Of a stretch of 26,051 nucleotides of DNA, positions 1 to 7,786 are shown piece after piece. The notes under the pieces were generated by a model. It searched no databases, had not been told where the DNA came from, and saw only the letters and a program-made list of their open reading frames with translations. Position 1 is the stretch's first letter. Each line of letters opens with the position of its first letter. Source of the stretch: Candidatus Sumerlaeota bacterium (GTDB lineage Bacteria > Sumerlaeota > Sumerlaeia > SLMS01). A program made the position numbers and the translations under genes. The DNA lies in assembly GCA_020850785.1 (NCBI GenBank), contig JADZDZ010000198.1:1-26051 (forward strand). The letters are read 5' to 3'.

Positions 1-2234
1 AAGCCCTGATAATACTGATTCACCGCACGATATTTTTCCTTCCGCGTCCAATCGATGGCGTTGATGCGGTCGCCGGAATTGTAGCTGTTCTTGTCCCCCT
101 GCTTGTAGCGGCAGAAGTCCGTGCCGCCGTGCAGCAGCATCGCGCCCTGGGACGTGGACAAAATCGCGCCGGCAAGCATGACCATCTTCATTCGGTCGGA
201 TTCCGACGCCCCCTTCGCTGAGACTTCCAGTTTGTCCCATAGGTCCAGATTGTCGTGAACGCTGACATAATTCACGACTTCCTGGGGCGAGGAAGCCCAG
301 TCGTTGATGGACCCTTCGATGCCCTTGATCACGGCGTCGCGACGGCTGCCATTCTGGACGTATCCGCCATCGTTGCCTTCCGTGGAGCCCTTGAGCGCGT
401 CGCGGAAATGATCGTTGAAGGCGGCAAGGCCGGAGCCCCGCACCTGATCCTTGTACAGGATGCGGCCAAGGCCGGTTCCCTCCGGGCCGACGGCGGCCCA
501 GGGTTCTCCGTATAGAAGTATAGACGGATTGACCTTCGTCAACTCGGCGCGGACCTGCATCATCGTTTCCTTGTCGATGAGGCCCATCAGGTCGAAACGG
601 AAGCCATCAATCCCGTATTCCTCTGCCCAGAACCGGCACGAATCGACGATGAATTTTCGTCCCATGGGGGACTCGCTCTTGAACTCGTTGCCGGTGCCGG
701 AACCGTTCCAGAACGAACCGTCATCGCGCATGCGGTGAAAGTATCCGGGCGCGAGTTGCTCAAAGGTATTCTGTGTGCCGGTGTGATTGTACACGACATC
801 CATGATGACGCCAATGTTGGCATCCTTCAGCGCCTTCACCATTTCCTTGAATTCCCTGATGCGGGCGGTGGTGCGGATGTCCGACGCAAAATAGCCATCG
901 GGGGAATTGAAGAAGGCGGTCATGTAGCCCCAACTGTAAACGGGGTCGGCTTCGTTGTTGTCGAAATCCTCCAGCGGCTGAAGCTGCACGTGCGTTACGC
1001 CGAGTTCCTTCAGGTGATCAATGGCCGTCTTGATGTCCTGCTTTCCCGGAAGCGTCGTGCCGGACTCCACGAATCCATCATACTTTCCGCGCAACGCCGG
1101 ATCGACGCCCGATGATTCGCTGATGGTGAAGTCGCGGATGTGCAGCTGATAGACAATCGCTGATGCCAGCGATTTCGTGAAGGGACGCTTGATGGGGCGG
1201 AACCCCGGCGGGTCCTGGGCGCGCAGGTCCGTGATGCGCGCATTGCCGTCGCTGCCGGTGGTGTTCGTTGCGTAGGGATCGTTGATCACCTGATCACCGT
1301 GCGTCGGTGTGTGAACCTTCAGGCGGTAGAATTTCCCTTCCAGATCGCCCTCTTTCTGAACTTCCCAGACTCCCTTGCCGAGCGGCTTCATGGGAAGAAA
1401 CGCCGTGGAGACGGACGTGGCAGCCTCATCGAACAGTATGACCGAAATGGAATCAGCGAGCGGGGAGAAGGTGCGAAACGTGGTTTCGGCTTTTGTATAG
1501 ACAGCGCCAAGTGGCAGGTCCGTGCCGTAGAGTGCACCATTGAACATGATGCCGCGCGGCGTCACGACGACCGGCTGGAAGCGCGCGGAGGAGAGTGTCA
1601 ATTTCCCCTTCGCCGGATCGATGGGCTCCGCCGTCGTCATCGTGATGCTGCCGATTTTTCCCGTGGGCGACGCGGCCTGCGTGATGGGGATTTCAGACCC
1701 ATCGTCTTTTTTCAGCATGAACTTGGCTGCGGGAATTTCGGAGGCGTCGATGCTGGTGGAAAGATTGATGCGAATCATCCTCGCATCGTCGAGGTAGGCT
1801 CCCGTGACGCGGGCGGAAACATCCGGCTTCTTCGTGTAGATTTTCGGATCATTTGCGACGATCCAAATCTCATTTCCCAGTGCGGGAGTCCAGAAGCGGT
1901 CCGCGCCGTCCTTCTGATTCCAATCATGGTTCAAGCGGGGAATGAAACCAATGCGTTCAGCGGCGCTGTCGTCGTTGCCATATTGGCTGCGATCAAGAAT
2001 GAACTGCACACCGAAGTCGCTCTTTTTTGTGACGATGATTTCCTGCGTCGCGGGGTTCTTTTGCTCACGCCCGTCCCACGTCCAGAGGCCGGGGTTGTTG
2101 TAGTTTTCGTCGTCGCGATGATAGTTGATGATAACTTCCGTGGCTGCGGATTGTTGCTGCGCGGGAAGCAGTTGTGCCGACAGGGCCACAACGGCGGCCG
2201 CCAGTATTCCTGAAATGCGGGGAGGTATCATCAT
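1..2234 (-). CDS. pulA: Type I pullulanase (GH13), secreted, C-terminus cut by window edge
   Basis: This debranching enzyme hydrolyses alpha-1,6 bonds in pullulan, starch or glycogen-type glucans. About 744 codons are visible and the frame is still open at base 1, so the C-terminus is missing. A signal peptide is clear (residues 1 to about 25, ending LPA before QQQ), so the protein is exported. A CBM41-like start follows (VIINYHRDDENYNNPGLWTW, about 36-55), then a CBM48-like region (about 234-350) and the GH13 barrel. The barrel shows the type I signature YSWGY, DVVYNHT (about 478-485), GFRFDLMG with the likely nucleophile Asp548, YGEPW with the likely acid/base Glu577, and VHDN with Asp661. 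The start is the first of two tandem ATGs, with GGAG about 10 bases upstream. It lies 73 bases after the DraG-like gene on the same strand. The family call is firm; the exact substrate is inferred. Confidence 0.93.
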   Translation of the reverse strand, partial: MMIPPRISGILAAAVVALSAQLLPAQQQSAATEVIINYHRDDENYNNPGLWTWDGREQKNPATQEIIVTKKSDFGVQFILDRSQYGNDDSAAERIGFIPRLNHDWNQKDGADRFWTPALGNEIWIVANDPKIYTKKPDVSARVTGAYLDDARMIRINLSTSIDASEIPAAKFMLKKDDGSEIPITQAASPTGKIGSITMTTAEPIDPAKGKLTLSSARFQPVVVTPRGIMFNGALYGTDLPLGAVYTKAETTFRTFSPLADSISVILFDEAATSVSTAFLPMKPLGKGVWEVQKEGDLEGKFYRLKVHTPTHGDQVINDPYATNTTGSDGNARITDLRAQDPPGFRPIKRPFTKSLASAIVYQLHIRDFTISESSGVDPALRGKYDGFVESGTTLPGKQDIKTAIDHLKELGVTHVQLQPLEDFDNNEADPVYSWGYMTAFFNSPDGYFASDIRTTARIREFKEMVKALKDANIGVIMDVVYNHTGTQNTFEQLAPGYFHRMRDDGSFWNGSGTGNEFKSESPMGRKFIVDSCRFWAEEYGIDGFRFDLMGLIDKETMMQVRAELTKVNPSILLYGEPWAAVGPEGTGLGRILYKDQVRGSGLAAFNDHFRDALKGSTEGNDGGYVQNGSRRDAVIKGIEGSINDWASSPQEVVNYVSVHDNLDLWDKLEVSAKGASESDRMKMVMLAGAILSTSQGAMLLHGGTDFCRYKQGDKNSYNSGDRINAIDWTRKEKYRAVNQYYQG

Positions 2235-2307
2235 CGTGTGCGACGCTCCAAATGAATTCACTGTTTCCAGAATGAATCACAGTGGAGTTGAGCACAACCG
2301 GAGAACA

Positions 2308-3675
2308 CTAGTGGCGCCGATCGCGCTCATCCCGACGGCGTGATTCCTTCCAATCAATGCGCCGCTTGCCGCGCGCCTCCTTCAGGATGCGCTTCTTTTC
2401 CGGGTCTTCCTCCTCGCCGGGTTTCAGCCAAAGGTGCGGCGGCGGTGCAAACTTTGCCTCGTCCTGATCATCCTCAATGCGGGACTTCGTCCTTGGCTTG
2501 TCGCTCTGGGTGCGGTTTTCCGCCTCCCTGTCCAAGGCCCTGCGCAGCGGCTGACGAAGTGCCTCCTCCTTCGCATTCCAGGCTGCCTCTGCAGCCGCGA
2601 CGTCACCCGCCGACGAATCAACGTCTAGACATCTATACATGAGCGGAAGCGCCAACGTGCCGGCGAACCATTCATCGGGGAGGAACTCGCGTTCATAGCG
2701 GCAGAGAAGAAGCCCCGCCAGCAGCGATGCGAGCGCGCTGGTTTCTCCCCCGCCGTTGAGAATGATCTCCATCGTGTTGCATGGCGACTTTCCCGCCAGA
2801 GCGTGATAGAGCAGCCATGGAATCGCCGTCCCAATGAAACCGTTCTGGACGCGCGTCACCTCCTGCACGGGTTGCAAGGAGGCCGCCCCCGAAATGATTG
2901 TCTTCTCCGCGAGGGCGTCGTTCTCCTCGCGCAGCAGCGATGCGAGCGACCCAAGGGCGGCGCTGAGCCGGGGAGGCTTCTCCTCCCAGCCAAGGTCCTC
3001 CCACTCGCGGCGATGTTGTTCGACAAACGTCGTCTCGAACTGCACGAGCGCCGCGATGAGCTCCTGCACGATGCCGCAGGCGTCGATCCTTTTGCCCCCG
3101 CCAACCAGCAAGGCGCCGACCTTTGCGACTGCGAACGCGGCGCTTACCGGCAGAAGCCGCGCATGAGTGAGGCGCGCTAGCCGCGCGGCGACCTCCGGCG
3201 CGTTGTCGATTCCAAGCGCAACGGGAACCAACGCCATGGCGGCGGCGCTGAGGCCTTCGCTTCGCTGCGTCCGGGCGAAGAAGTCGTGCTCCTCCCAGGG
3301 GTAGTCGCTTCGCCACCGGATAATCGCATCGCGAAGAGGTCCGCCGGGAGCGCGCAGAACTCCCGGCTCCGCGTCGTCGGCGCCGGCAAATTCCTGCAAT
3401 CGCGCGCCGACCCGCGCGACGGGCGAACGTTCCGTTTCATCCGCCTCGCGAAGCGCAAGCGCCGCAAAGACCATCTGCCCGTTCACGCCATGAAGACCGG
3501 GAAGCATGGTCCGTTCAGGGCGGTCGGGAAAAATCGCGGGGTTCGAGAGAAATCCCGTCAGGGGCCCACCGAGGGCCTGCTGCAAGTGGCCGCGCCGGAG
3601 CCCATTCGCGGGCCGACCCAGAGCGCTGCCAACCAGCAGCCCCTCGATGATCGCGCGCCCGCGCCCCGAATCCAT
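2308..3675 (-). CDS. DraG/ADP-ribosylglycohydrolase-fold protein with degenerate metal site
   Basis: The protein is about 455 residues. The N-terminus (RGRAIIEGLLVGSALGRP) matches the opening of the ADP-ribosylglycohydrolase family, but family members have GDALG where this has GSALG (residues 16-20). The second family motif, normally SDDTxM, reads VNGQM (64-68). The C-terminal motif, normally GGDTDT, reads GGGETS (about 305-314). All aspartates that usually bind the two metals are therefore absent, and a hydrolase role is doubtful; a binding or scaffold role is possible. The last 75 or so residues are a charged, low-complexity Lys/Arg/Glu/Asp tail that looks disordered. I chose the ATG at 3675 because AGGA lies 11 bases upstream and the fold begins there. 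The frame extends to an ATG at 3738 without a ribosome site. It is divergent from the CYTH gene and upstream of pulA. Confidence 0.7.
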   Translation of the reverse strand: MDSGRGRAIIEGLLVGSALGRPANGLRRGHLQQALGGPLTGFLSNPAIFPDRPERTMLPGLHGVNGQMVFAALALREADETERSPVARVGARLQEFAGADDAEPGVLRAPGGPLRDAIIRWRSDYPWEEHDFFARTQRSEGLSAAAMALVPVALGIDNAPEVAARLARLTHARLLPVSAAFAVAKVGALLVGGGKRIDACGIVQELIAALVQFETTFVEQHRREWEDLGWEEKPPRLSAALGSLASLLREENDALAEKTIISGAASLQPVQEVTRVQNGFIGTAIPWLLYHALAGKSPCNTMEIILNGGGETSALASLLAGLLLCRYEREFLPDEWFAGTLALPLMYRCLDVDSSAGDVAAAEAAWNAKEEALRQPLRRALDREAENRTQSDKPRTKSRIEDDQDEAKFAPPPHLWLKPGEEEDPEKKRILKEARGKRRIDWKESRRRDERDRRH

Positions 3676-3756
3676 GTTTGTTGTCGTCCTGCTTGTCACC
3701 GCCTGCCAGTTCCCTGTTTCTTGGGAGGTCCATCCCATGCGACTGCGAATTGATCA

Positions 3757-4245
3757 ATGACCCTTGAAATCGAACGCAAGTTCCTCGTTACGAAAATCAG
3801 GAAGATGACGCTGCCGAAGGGGGAGGCGATTGAGCAAGGCTATCTGTCCGACGGGGAGCCAACGGTGCGCGTTCGCACGCGTGGGAAAAGTGGTTTCATC
3901 ACGATCAAGTGCGCCGGAAAAAAAACCGCGAAGTTGGGGAAGGCGATCGTGCGTGAGGAGTTTGAATATGAAATTCCGACGGCGGAGGCGAAGGCGCTGC
4001 TGAAGGTCGCCAAGTGGAAGCTGAAGAAGACGCGCCACTACCTTGCCAATGGAGTGGAGTTGGACGTGTTCAAGGGGAGCCATCGCGGCCTGATCATGGC
4101 TGAATATGAAAGCGAGGACGGCAGCGCGCCGAAGCCCATCAAGGGAATCGAATGGCGCGAGGTGACGGAGGACCGCCGCTATTCAAACTCGTGGATTGCG
4201 CGCCACGGGGTTCCGCCGCGGGGAAAACGCAAAAAAAGAAAATAG
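3757..4245 (+). CDS. CYTH-domain protein (inorganic triphosphatase / class IV cyclase fold)
   Basis: The protein has 162 residues, the usual length for a single-domain CYTH (triphosphate tunnel metalloenzyme). It opens with the hallmark ExExK motif, EIERK (Glu4, Glu6, Lys8). Further tunnel residues are visible: RVRTR (38-42), TIK (Lys51), VREEFEYE (65-72), TRHYL (92-96), ELDVF (101-105) and AEYESED (115-121). Such proteins bind a triphosphate with divalent metal. Bacterial members are mostly inorganic triphosphatases, and a few are adenylate cyclases or thiamine triphosphatases; the sequence does not decide which. The C-terminus ends in a basic run (KRKKRK). The gene is divergent from the DraG-like gene and is followed 85 bases later by a small membrane protein gene. 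Confidence 0.9.
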   Translation: MTLEIERKFLVTKIRKMTLPKGEAIEQGYLSDGEPTVRVRTRGKSGFITIKCAGKKTAKLGKAIVREEFEYEIPTAEAKALLKVAKWKLKKTRHYLANGVELDVFKGSHRGLIMAEYESEDGSAPKPIKGIEWREVTEDRRYSNSWIARHGVPPRGKRKKRK

Positions 4246-4330
4246 CAGTTCGATTGGTAGTTGACGGGGTGATTGCCGGCGCGGGGAATGGACAGACTTT
4301 TCATTTCCCAAAGCGCAGGATTCCGACGCC

Positions 4331-4687
4331 TTGAAAGCATTTCGCCTGAGCATCCACATTCTGATGCTGCTCGTTGTGTTCGCTGGCGCACCGACATTGA
4401 TTGTTTCCACGGCAATGATGCGCAGCGAGCAGGACAGGGCGCAGGTGCGTTACCAGCGAACCGTTCGCGACTACCACGCGGCGTCGCAACGCTATGACCT
4501 GATGGAGGGGAAGCTTCGCTCCCTGACGCGCAATGTTGGCGCCGTGGAGGAAGAGGTTCGCGAACAACTTCGCATGGTGCTGCCTGATGAATCATTGGTG
4601 GTGATCCGCCATGAAGGCGTTCGCGACACGCCGCCGGACATCGTGCCACCCCACCAAAAGCCGGTGAAGGTCAAGAAGCGGCACTGA
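4331..4687 (+). CDS. Small FtsB/DivIC-like membrane coiled-coil protein
   Basis: The predicted protein is 118 residues with a TTG start; AGGA lies 10 bases upstream, and no ATG in this frame precedes the membrane helix. It has one N-terminal transmembrane helix (about residues 7-27), then a helical coiled-coil stretch (about 32-75), then a compact segment EEEVREQLRMVLPDESLVVI. That segment resembles the C-terminal part of septum-formation initiator proteins (FtsB/DivIC), which link FtsL and FtsQ/DivIB in the divisome. The layout (short cytoplasmic tail, helix, coiled coil, conserved tail) also fits. The call rests on architecture and one weak motif, so it is moderate. The gene ends 21 bases before a strong terminator. 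Confidence 0.55.
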   Translation: MKAFRLSIHILMLLVVFAGAPTLIVSTAMMRSEQDRAQVRYQRTVRDYHAASQRYDLMEGKLRSLTRNVGAVEEEVREQLRMVLPDESLVVIRHEGVRDTPPDIVPPHQKPVKVKKRH

Positions 4688-4708
4688 AACAATTGTCGAT
4701 GAAAAAGA

Positions 4709-4745
4709 AAAGCGCCGGTCTTCCAACCGGCGCTTTCGTTTTTGG
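4709..4745. terminator. Bidirectional Rho-independent terminator
   Basis: A perfect 11-bp stem (AAAGCGCCGGT at 4709-4719, ACCGGCGCTTT at 4726-4736) encloses a 6-base loop. It is followed by a T-rich tract on the plus strand and preceded by an A-rich tract, so it can also act on the minus strand. It sits between the converging FtsB-like gene (ends 4687) and the membrane protein gene ending at 4772, and can serve both. Confidence 0.9.
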
Positions 4746-4771
4746 TGACTGGAACTCGTGGAAGCGCGGAA

Positions 4772-5578
4772 TTACTTCGCCTGCTCACCCGCGCCCTTCG
4801 GTGTGACCTCCACGTCCGAGGAGCCGCCTGCGGAACCGGTGTCGCTTCCGCCAAGGCCAAGCTTCAAGTGCTTCATTGTGGAGTGCTCGGCGTTGAGGCT
4901 CGTGCGCGTGGAGATTTCGCGCATCATGGCGATCATTTCGCACACCAGCTTCTCGTCCTCCGTCTTTTCCGACTTCGGATCGCTGTAGTGCTTCAGCAGG
5001 TTGTCGACGTCCTTCAACGTTGCGCCGTAGGAGTCAATCTGCGCGACGACATGCTCATCCTTGATGGCGTCCTCAAGCATCTTGAACATGTCTTCCTCGA
5101 AGGCTTCCTTGCCTTCGGCGGTCTGAAGGCTCTTCACAACGTCCGCCAGTTCCTTCCCCTGGTCGCGAAGCGTGTATTCGAAGCCTTCAATGATGGCCTG
5201 TTCGGATTGCGCGACGGCCTCATCCAACTTCGCCTTCACTTCTGCTTCCAGATGCTGGCGGCCCTGGGGGATGCGTTCCTGAACCACGTGCGTGATGACG
5301 CCGTCGATGATCACGGGCACCTGCGTGCGCGCATGAGCGTCAATCTGGTCGCTCAGCTTGTCGATGTCCTTCAGCACCATGCCGGATGCGACCTTCGCCA
5401 GTTCGTTCGGGTCGGAGAATGGCACCAGCATTTTCTTCATGTACTGGAAGTAGGCAGTGACGATGACAATGAGGACAATGCCCACAATGATGTTGGTGTT
5501 GCGAATGCGATGGGCCGATTCAAGCTGCGCTTGAAGCTTGTTTTCCAGCACGTTGAGTTCTGTTTGCGCGTCAGCCAT
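4772..5578 (-). CDS. Hypothetical single-pass membrane protein with long helical domain (downstream gene of pair)
   Basis: I do not recognise a named family. The 268-residue protein has an N-terminal heptad-like helix (about 5-27), one transmembrane segment (about 29-46, IIVGIVLIVIVTAYFQY), then a long, charged, mostly helical region (about 60-225). The tail is Gly/Ser-rich and disordered. There is no signal peptide or catalytic motif. A ribosome site (AAGGGG) lies 8 bases before the ATG, inside the end of the preceding gene. Only 2 bases separate it from that gene, so the two are co-transcribed and probably translationally coupled. Shared layout (cytoplasmic helix, one membrane span, helical domain of about 200 residues) suggests the two are diverged paralogues or partners. 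Transcription ends at the terminator at 4709-4745. Confidence 0.75.
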   Translation of the reverse strand: MADAQTELNVLENKLQAQLESAHRIRNTNIIVGIVLIVIVTAYFQYMKKMLVPFSDPNELAKVASGMVLKDIDKLSDQIDAHARTQVPVIIDGVITHVVQERIPQGRQHLEAEVKAKLDEAVAQSEQAIIEGFEYTLRDQGKELADVVKSLQTAEGKEAFEEDMFKMLEDAIKDEHVVAQIDSYGATLKDVDNLLKHYSDPKSEKTEDEKLVCEMIAMMREISTRTSLNAEHSTMKHLKLGLGGSDTGSAGGSSDVEVTPKGAGEQAK

Positions 5579-5580
5579 GT

Positions 5581-6423
5581 TCAGTTCCCCTTTCCTGCAT
5601 CATCGGCGCCGACGGCGGCGGGAGCCGATTCTTTTTCAGTTTTGGAATTGTCGGAGCCAAGGTCCGCAAGGAACTCGCGCGTCTGCGGCGAAAGGCCCGC
5701 CTTCAAGGTGTTCGTGGAGTAGGTTGCCAGCAGGTCCATGAAGGCATCACGAAGCTCATCGTCGCTCTTGTCCTTCACGTGGGTGGGGATGGGGAAGTTC
5801 GTGATCTGCTCCTGAATGCTGGAGATGGAATTCACGTGCTCCTCCAGATACTCGCTGATCAGGCGTTCAATCGCCGCATTCACCGCCTGATGAGCGTTCG
5901 TGATCGCGACTTCCGCCTTGTCGTGGTCGGCCAGTTCGGGGACGCGTTCCTCAATGCGCTTGTAAATCTGCGCGTCCAGATTCTGGATGTGGTCCTTCCA
6001 CATGGTTCCGCCCATCTTCTTCACGGTCTCCATGAAGGTTTTTGTTTCCGCATCGAAAGCATCCACGAATTCGGGGCCGCGCTCGCGCACCTTCGTGTAG
6101 ATCATTTCCCGCACCACGGGACCGGTCTTGCTCTGGCTTTCCTCCAACTCTCTCATCAACTCCGGTTTGACGGCCTTGTCAAACTCCGCGATCATCGCGC
6201 GTTTTATGTCTTCGGGGCGTTCCTTCAGCGCCCAGAATGGGCTGGCGAGCGAAACGACGCCGAAAATCGCCGCAACGACGAGCAACAGCGTCATGACATG
6301 CCCCGCCGCCTTGGCGCTCGCTGTTGCGGACTTTACTTCATCCAGCTTTTTGCTCAGATCAGCGATCCGTCTCGCAATGGGATCGCCGTCCCCGGATGGG
6401 GGGACATTGCCTTCGGTCGCCAT
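5581..6423 (-). CDS. Hypothetical single-pass membrane protein with long helical domain (upstream gene of pair)
   Basis: The protein is 280 residues from the ATG at 6423. That start is chosen because a perfect GGAGGT lies 7 bases upstream; the open frame continues further 5' without support. It has a helical N-terminus (about 15-40), one membrane span (about 43-65, TLLLVVAAIFGVVSLASPFW), a long charged helical region and a disordered acidic/Ala-rich tail. No family is recognised. The helical part resembles the next gene in layout and spacing. The role could be a membrane-anchored scaffold or coiled-coil partner, but nothing in the sequence proves that. The 175-base divergent gap to the acyltransferase gene holds an inverted repeat that could be an operator. 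Confidence 0.75.
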   Translation of the reverse strand: MATEGNVPPSGDGDPIARRIADLSKKLDEVKSATASAKAAGHVMTLLLVVAAIFGVVSLASPFWALKERPEDIKRAMIAEFDKAVKPELMRELEESQSKTGPVVREMIYTKVRERGPEFVDAFDAETKTFMETVKKMGGTMWKDHIQNLDAQIYKRIEERVPELADHDKAEVAITNAHQAVNAAIERLISEYLEEHVNSISSIQEQITNFPIPTHVKDKSDDELRDAFMDLLATYSTNTLKAGLSPQTREFLADLGSDNSKTEKESAPAAVGADDAGKGN

Positions 6424-6513
6424 AAATGGCACCTCCGTGGAAGGGGTAAATATGATGTTTGTGCGGGGCCAGCATGTGACTCTTTTGCAACATGCACAAG
6501 CCCATTTGCCCAT

Positions 6514-6535
6514 TTTGCAGGATGCAACCTGCAAA
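6514..6535. promoter_or_regulatory. Inverted repeat in divergent intergenic region
   Basis: A perfect 8-bp inverted repeat (TTTGCAGG at 6514-6521, CCTGCAAA at 6528-6535) has a 6-base spacer. It lies in the gap between the divergently transcribed genes starting at 6423 and 6599, among several TTGCA/TGCA half-site-like words. There is no T-tract, so it looks more like an operator than a terminator. The binding protein is unknown. Confidence 0.4.
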
Positions 6536-6598
6536 TCGCAATAGACGATCATCGCGCCGCCAGTCCACCATCCGCCTCACTGACTGCGGATTATTTTC

Positions 6599-7576
6599 AT
6601 GTCCCGATTCACTGCACGGATTCTTTCGTCCTCTGACGAAGCCCCCTGGGCGGTGTTGTGGCAGCGCGTGGGTGGCTCGCTGGGGCTGCATTGGCGCTGG
6701 TGCGCGTGCGCTGCCGCTGGTGTGGGCGAGCCATTGCGCGTGGGGATTTTTTCCAGCGATGGGCAGTTGGTCGCGGGCATCCCCTTCGTGCAGCGCCGCC
6801 GTCGTATGCGCACGGAATGGCATCATCCCTCGCCCGCGAGTCACGCAGGCCTGATGGCCTCGCAGGATTTAATGAACAGCGAAACCGCGTTGCGGGAAAT
6901 TTTCGAGGCGTTGTCGGCATTGACTCAAAGAGCCACCACACGCGCGGAGTTGGTGCTTCCCACACCGGTTGCCGATGTGCGCGGGCTGCTGTGGCAGGGT
7001 TGGTCCGCGCAGCCGCACTACAACTACGTCAGCATGATCGAGGAGCCGGGCGCCCTCGCCAGGCAGAGCGAAAACGCAGCCCGTCGTCAGGGGGCAAAGG
7101 CGGAGGCTGCCGGGTTCGTCCTTGAAACAGGCAACCACCTGCGCGCGGAAATCTTTGCGCTCTGGGAGAAAACCCAGATTCGCCAGAACATTCCCGCGTA
7201 TATACACACCAGTTGCTACGACATGCTGCTGGAAGAATCGGAGAGCGACGGAAGGGGGATTTCGGGCCTTGCGGCGGCTGTTCGCAATCCCACCACGAAA
7301 CGCATCGAGGCCGCCGCCATCATCGGTCAGGACTCACAGCGGGCGTACTACCTGCTCGGCGCCTCCGATCCGGACGTGGAGGAGGCCCACGGGGCGCCGA
7401 CCTACCTGCATTTCGCGCTCAGCGACCATCTTTTCAGAAATCGGGGCAAATTTGCCTACGACTGGGTGGGGGCGAACACCCCGCACATTGCACAGTTCAA
7501 AAAAAAGTTCCGCCCGCGGCTGGAAACGTATCTACGGTGCGCCCAGCGTCAGGGAATGGCGCGAATCATACCCTGA
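6599..7576 (+). CDS. FemAB/BioF2-like GNAT-fold acyltransferase
   Basis: The 325-residue protein has the layout of FemAB/BioF2-type proteins, which use a GNAT fold to transfer an acyl or aminoacyl group, often in cell-envelope or polysaccharide assembly. Features consistent with this are the WxxxWQRVGGSLGLH start region, the half-way block YNYVSMIEEPGALARQSENA followed by ARRQGAKAEAAGF (an RR/K-rich helix typical before the second GNAT half), and the C-terminal AYYLLGASDP then APTYLHFALSDHLF and FAYDWVGANTPHIAQFKKKF. The last block resembles the conserved glycan-acyltransferase end. The substrate cannot be read from sequence. The ribosome site is weak (CGGA about 9 bases upstream). The gene stands alone between an inverted repeat and the pilin promoter region. 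Confidence 0.75.
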   Translation: MSRFTARILSSSDEAPWAVLWQRVGGSLGLHWRWCACAAAGVGEPLRVGIFSSDGQLVAGIPFVQRRRRMRTEWHHPSPASHAGLMASQDLMNSETALREIFEALSALTQRATTRAELVLPTPVADVRGLLWQGWSAQPHYNYVSMIEEPGALARQSENAARRQGAKAEAAGFVLETGNHLRAEIFALWEKTQIRQNIPAYIHTSCYDMLLEESESDGRGISGLAAAVRNPTTKRIEAAAIIGQDSQRAYYLLGASDPDVEEAHGAPTYLHFALSDHLFRNRGKFAYDWVGANTPHIAQFKKKFRPRLETYLRCAQRQGMARIIP

Positions 7577-7623
7577 AAGCCGGATTTCCTCCTCAGGACG
7601 ACACATTTCGTCGGCTCCAAGGC

Positions 7624-7652
7624 TTGACAACGCCCGGTCCGGGGAGGCTAAT
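7624..7652 (+). promoter_or_regulatory. Candidate sigma70 promoter for pseudopilin gene 1
   Basis: TTGACA (7624-7629) is followed after exactly 17 bases by GCTAAT (7647-7652), four of six matches to the -10 box. It lies 48 bases after the acyltransferase stop and would give a leader of about 125 bases before the pilin ATG. A second -10-like word, CATAAT (7666-7671), lacks a matching -35. Apart from these, the 210-base gap 7577-7786 shows nothing I can name. Confidence 0.4.
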
Positions 7653-7786
7653 TGGAGCGTGCTGGCATAATCGAAGTGGGGCCGTTTTCCACGATAATGA
7701 TTTTATGTCTGTGGGTTCCCTCGGATGCCCGGCGCAACGCGTCCAACTCAGGCACGCACCCATTTTTTCTCTCCGAAGGAGTATGT

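Noticed and set aside
2251..2284. Short inverted repeat CACTGT/ACAGTG and a direct repeat AATGAATTCA/AATGAATCA upstream of pulA
   Set aside because: The arms are only 6 bases with a 14-base gap; this is expected by chance and has no other support.
4742..5722. Long plus-strand open frame of about 326 codons opposite the membrane protein genes
   Set aside because: It is antisense to two well-supported minus-strand genes with good ribosome sites, and its translation shows no motif or plausible membrane pattern.
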